The notes under the pieces are model-generated. The model saw nothing but the letters and a program-made list of their open reading frames with translations, had not been told where the DNA came from and did no database searches. Shown piece by piece: positions 63,516-64,000 of a stretch of 64,000 bases of DNA; positions within the stretch are counted from its first letter, which is position 1; each line of letters begins with the position of its first letter. The stretch lies in NCBI RefSeq assembly GCF_000718005.1, contig NZ_JODV01000010.1. One strand, given 5' to 3'. This stretch comes from Actinoalloteichus_B caeruleus. Lineage in GTDB: Bacteria > Actinomycetota > Actinomycetes > Mycobacteriales > Pseudonocardiaceae. The position numbers were made by a program, and so were the translations under genes.

Positions 63516-64000
63516 TCAGTCGCGTTCGAGGAGGTAACCGACCACCACGGGAATCTCGGCGGGTGCGCCGGTACCGTCGCGCCGCTCGTCGGGATCGGGC
63601 AGTTCCACGGGCGTCCCGTTCCCGGTCGACGGGGCCGGACGCGCCCCCACCCACGCGGTGGACAGCTCCGACTCGGTGGCGAGGAACCGCTGCGCCCGCA
63701 CCCCGGCGGTGGCGCGGCCCTTCGCCGGGTACTCGCCGAACGGGGTCACCTTCACCGTCTCCCCGGTCGCCGTGATCACCACCGGTTCACCGTCCTCGGC
63801 CACCGCGCCGAAGAAGACCACCCTGGCGTCGCCCTTCACGTTGATGCCGGCCATGCCCCCACCCCGCAACCCCTGCGGACGCACCAGCGTCGCCGAGTAG
63901 CGCAGCAGGGCGGCGTCGGAGGAGACGAACACCAGGGACTCCTGGCCGTCGGCCAACCACGTCACCCCGACCACCTCGTCGCCCTCGCGCAGCGCGATCA
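63516..64000 (-). CDS. DNA topoisomerase IV/gyrase subunit A, C-terminal part (partial)
   Basis: The gene runs off the right end, and about 160 residues of its C-terminus are visible. VVGVTWLADGQESLVFVSSDAALLRYSA, RPQGLRGGGMAGINV and the strand-rich repeats that follow are blades of the GyrA/ParC C-terminal beta-propeller, which wraps DNA. The end DERRDGTGAPAEIPVVVGYLLERD is typical of the actinobacterial second subunit A (annotated as topoisomerase IV). The stop lies at 63516-63518, after the double hairpin. Confidence 0.85.
   Translation of the reverse strand, partial: IALREGDEVVGVTWLADGQESLVFVSSDAALLRYSATLVRPQGLRGGGMAGINVKGDARVVFFGAVAEDGEPVVITATGETVKVTPFGEYPAKGRATAGVRAQRFLATESELSTAWVGARPAPSTGNGTPVELPDPDERRDGTGAPAEIPVVVGYLLERD

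Overview
The window is very GC-rich with strong third-codon-position G/C bias, GTG and TTG starts, SARP, DesKR-like and XRE regulators, F420-type oxidoreductases and large assembly-line synthases. This points to an antibiotic-producing actinomycete, most likely of the Pseudonocardiales or a relative. That placement is an inference from gene content.

Bases 1-2320 hold an XRE/TPR regulator and an APH-type kinase. Each is split by an apparent one-base loss in a G-rich run. Bases 2457-30986 are a nocardicin-type monocyclic beta-lactam cluster. Two NRPSs, NocA (A-PCP-C-A-PCP-C-A-PCP-E-C) and NocB (A-PCP-C-A-PCP-TE), form a five-module line. The pocket code I read for module 4 is nearly the textbook serine code. 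Modules 1, 3 and 5 share a related code that fits 4-hydroxyphenylglycine (Hpg). Module 2 has an acidic pocket residue that fits a basic residue such as Arg. The Hpg supply genes are present: HmaS (nocF), 4-hydroxymandelate oxidase (nocN) and an aminotransferase (nocG). The tailoring genes are present too: the 3-amino-3-carboxypropyl transferase (nat), the PLP epimerase (nocJ) and the P450 oxime former (nocL). An MbtH protein (nocI), a transporter (nocH), a GNAT protein (nocD-like) and a SARP regulator (nocR) complete it. The 124-bp region between the divergent nocA and nocF carries tandem 11-bp repeats suited to a SARP. A decayed alpha/beta-hydrolase reading frame lies between nocJ and nocL.

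After a GNAT-TetR pair with a clear palindromic operator comes a second biosynthetic locus (35098-45175). It encodes a FabG-like reductase, a stand-alone AT-ACP protein, a 1893-residue ER(FabL-like)-KS-KS0/CLF-KR-DH protein, an acyl-CoA oxidase-like protein and a LuxR regulator. The domain set resembles PUFA or heterocyst-glycolipid synthases in an unusual order. It is the least familiar system in the window.

The right part is a mosaic. It holds two divergent paralogues of a small orphan family (45.4 and 50.6 kb), the second preceded by a perfect 99-bp tandem duplication, then a flavin/F420 oxidoreductase and a MerR-controlled DHA2 efflux pump. Further on are a small secreted protein, a TenA-like protein, an SDR, a GlxA-type AraC regulator and an MFS transporter. 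A five-repeat type I-E CRISPR array follows, with no cas genes in view. After it come a 5-formyl-THF cyclo-ligase, a lower-GC patch with one orphan gene and several gene fragments, a MerR/Ddn-type reductase operon with a classic 19-bp-spacer promoter, a DesKR-like two-component system and a small-multidrug-export-like membrane protein. Two very stable hairpins precede the 3' end of a topoisomerase subunit A gene that runs off the window.
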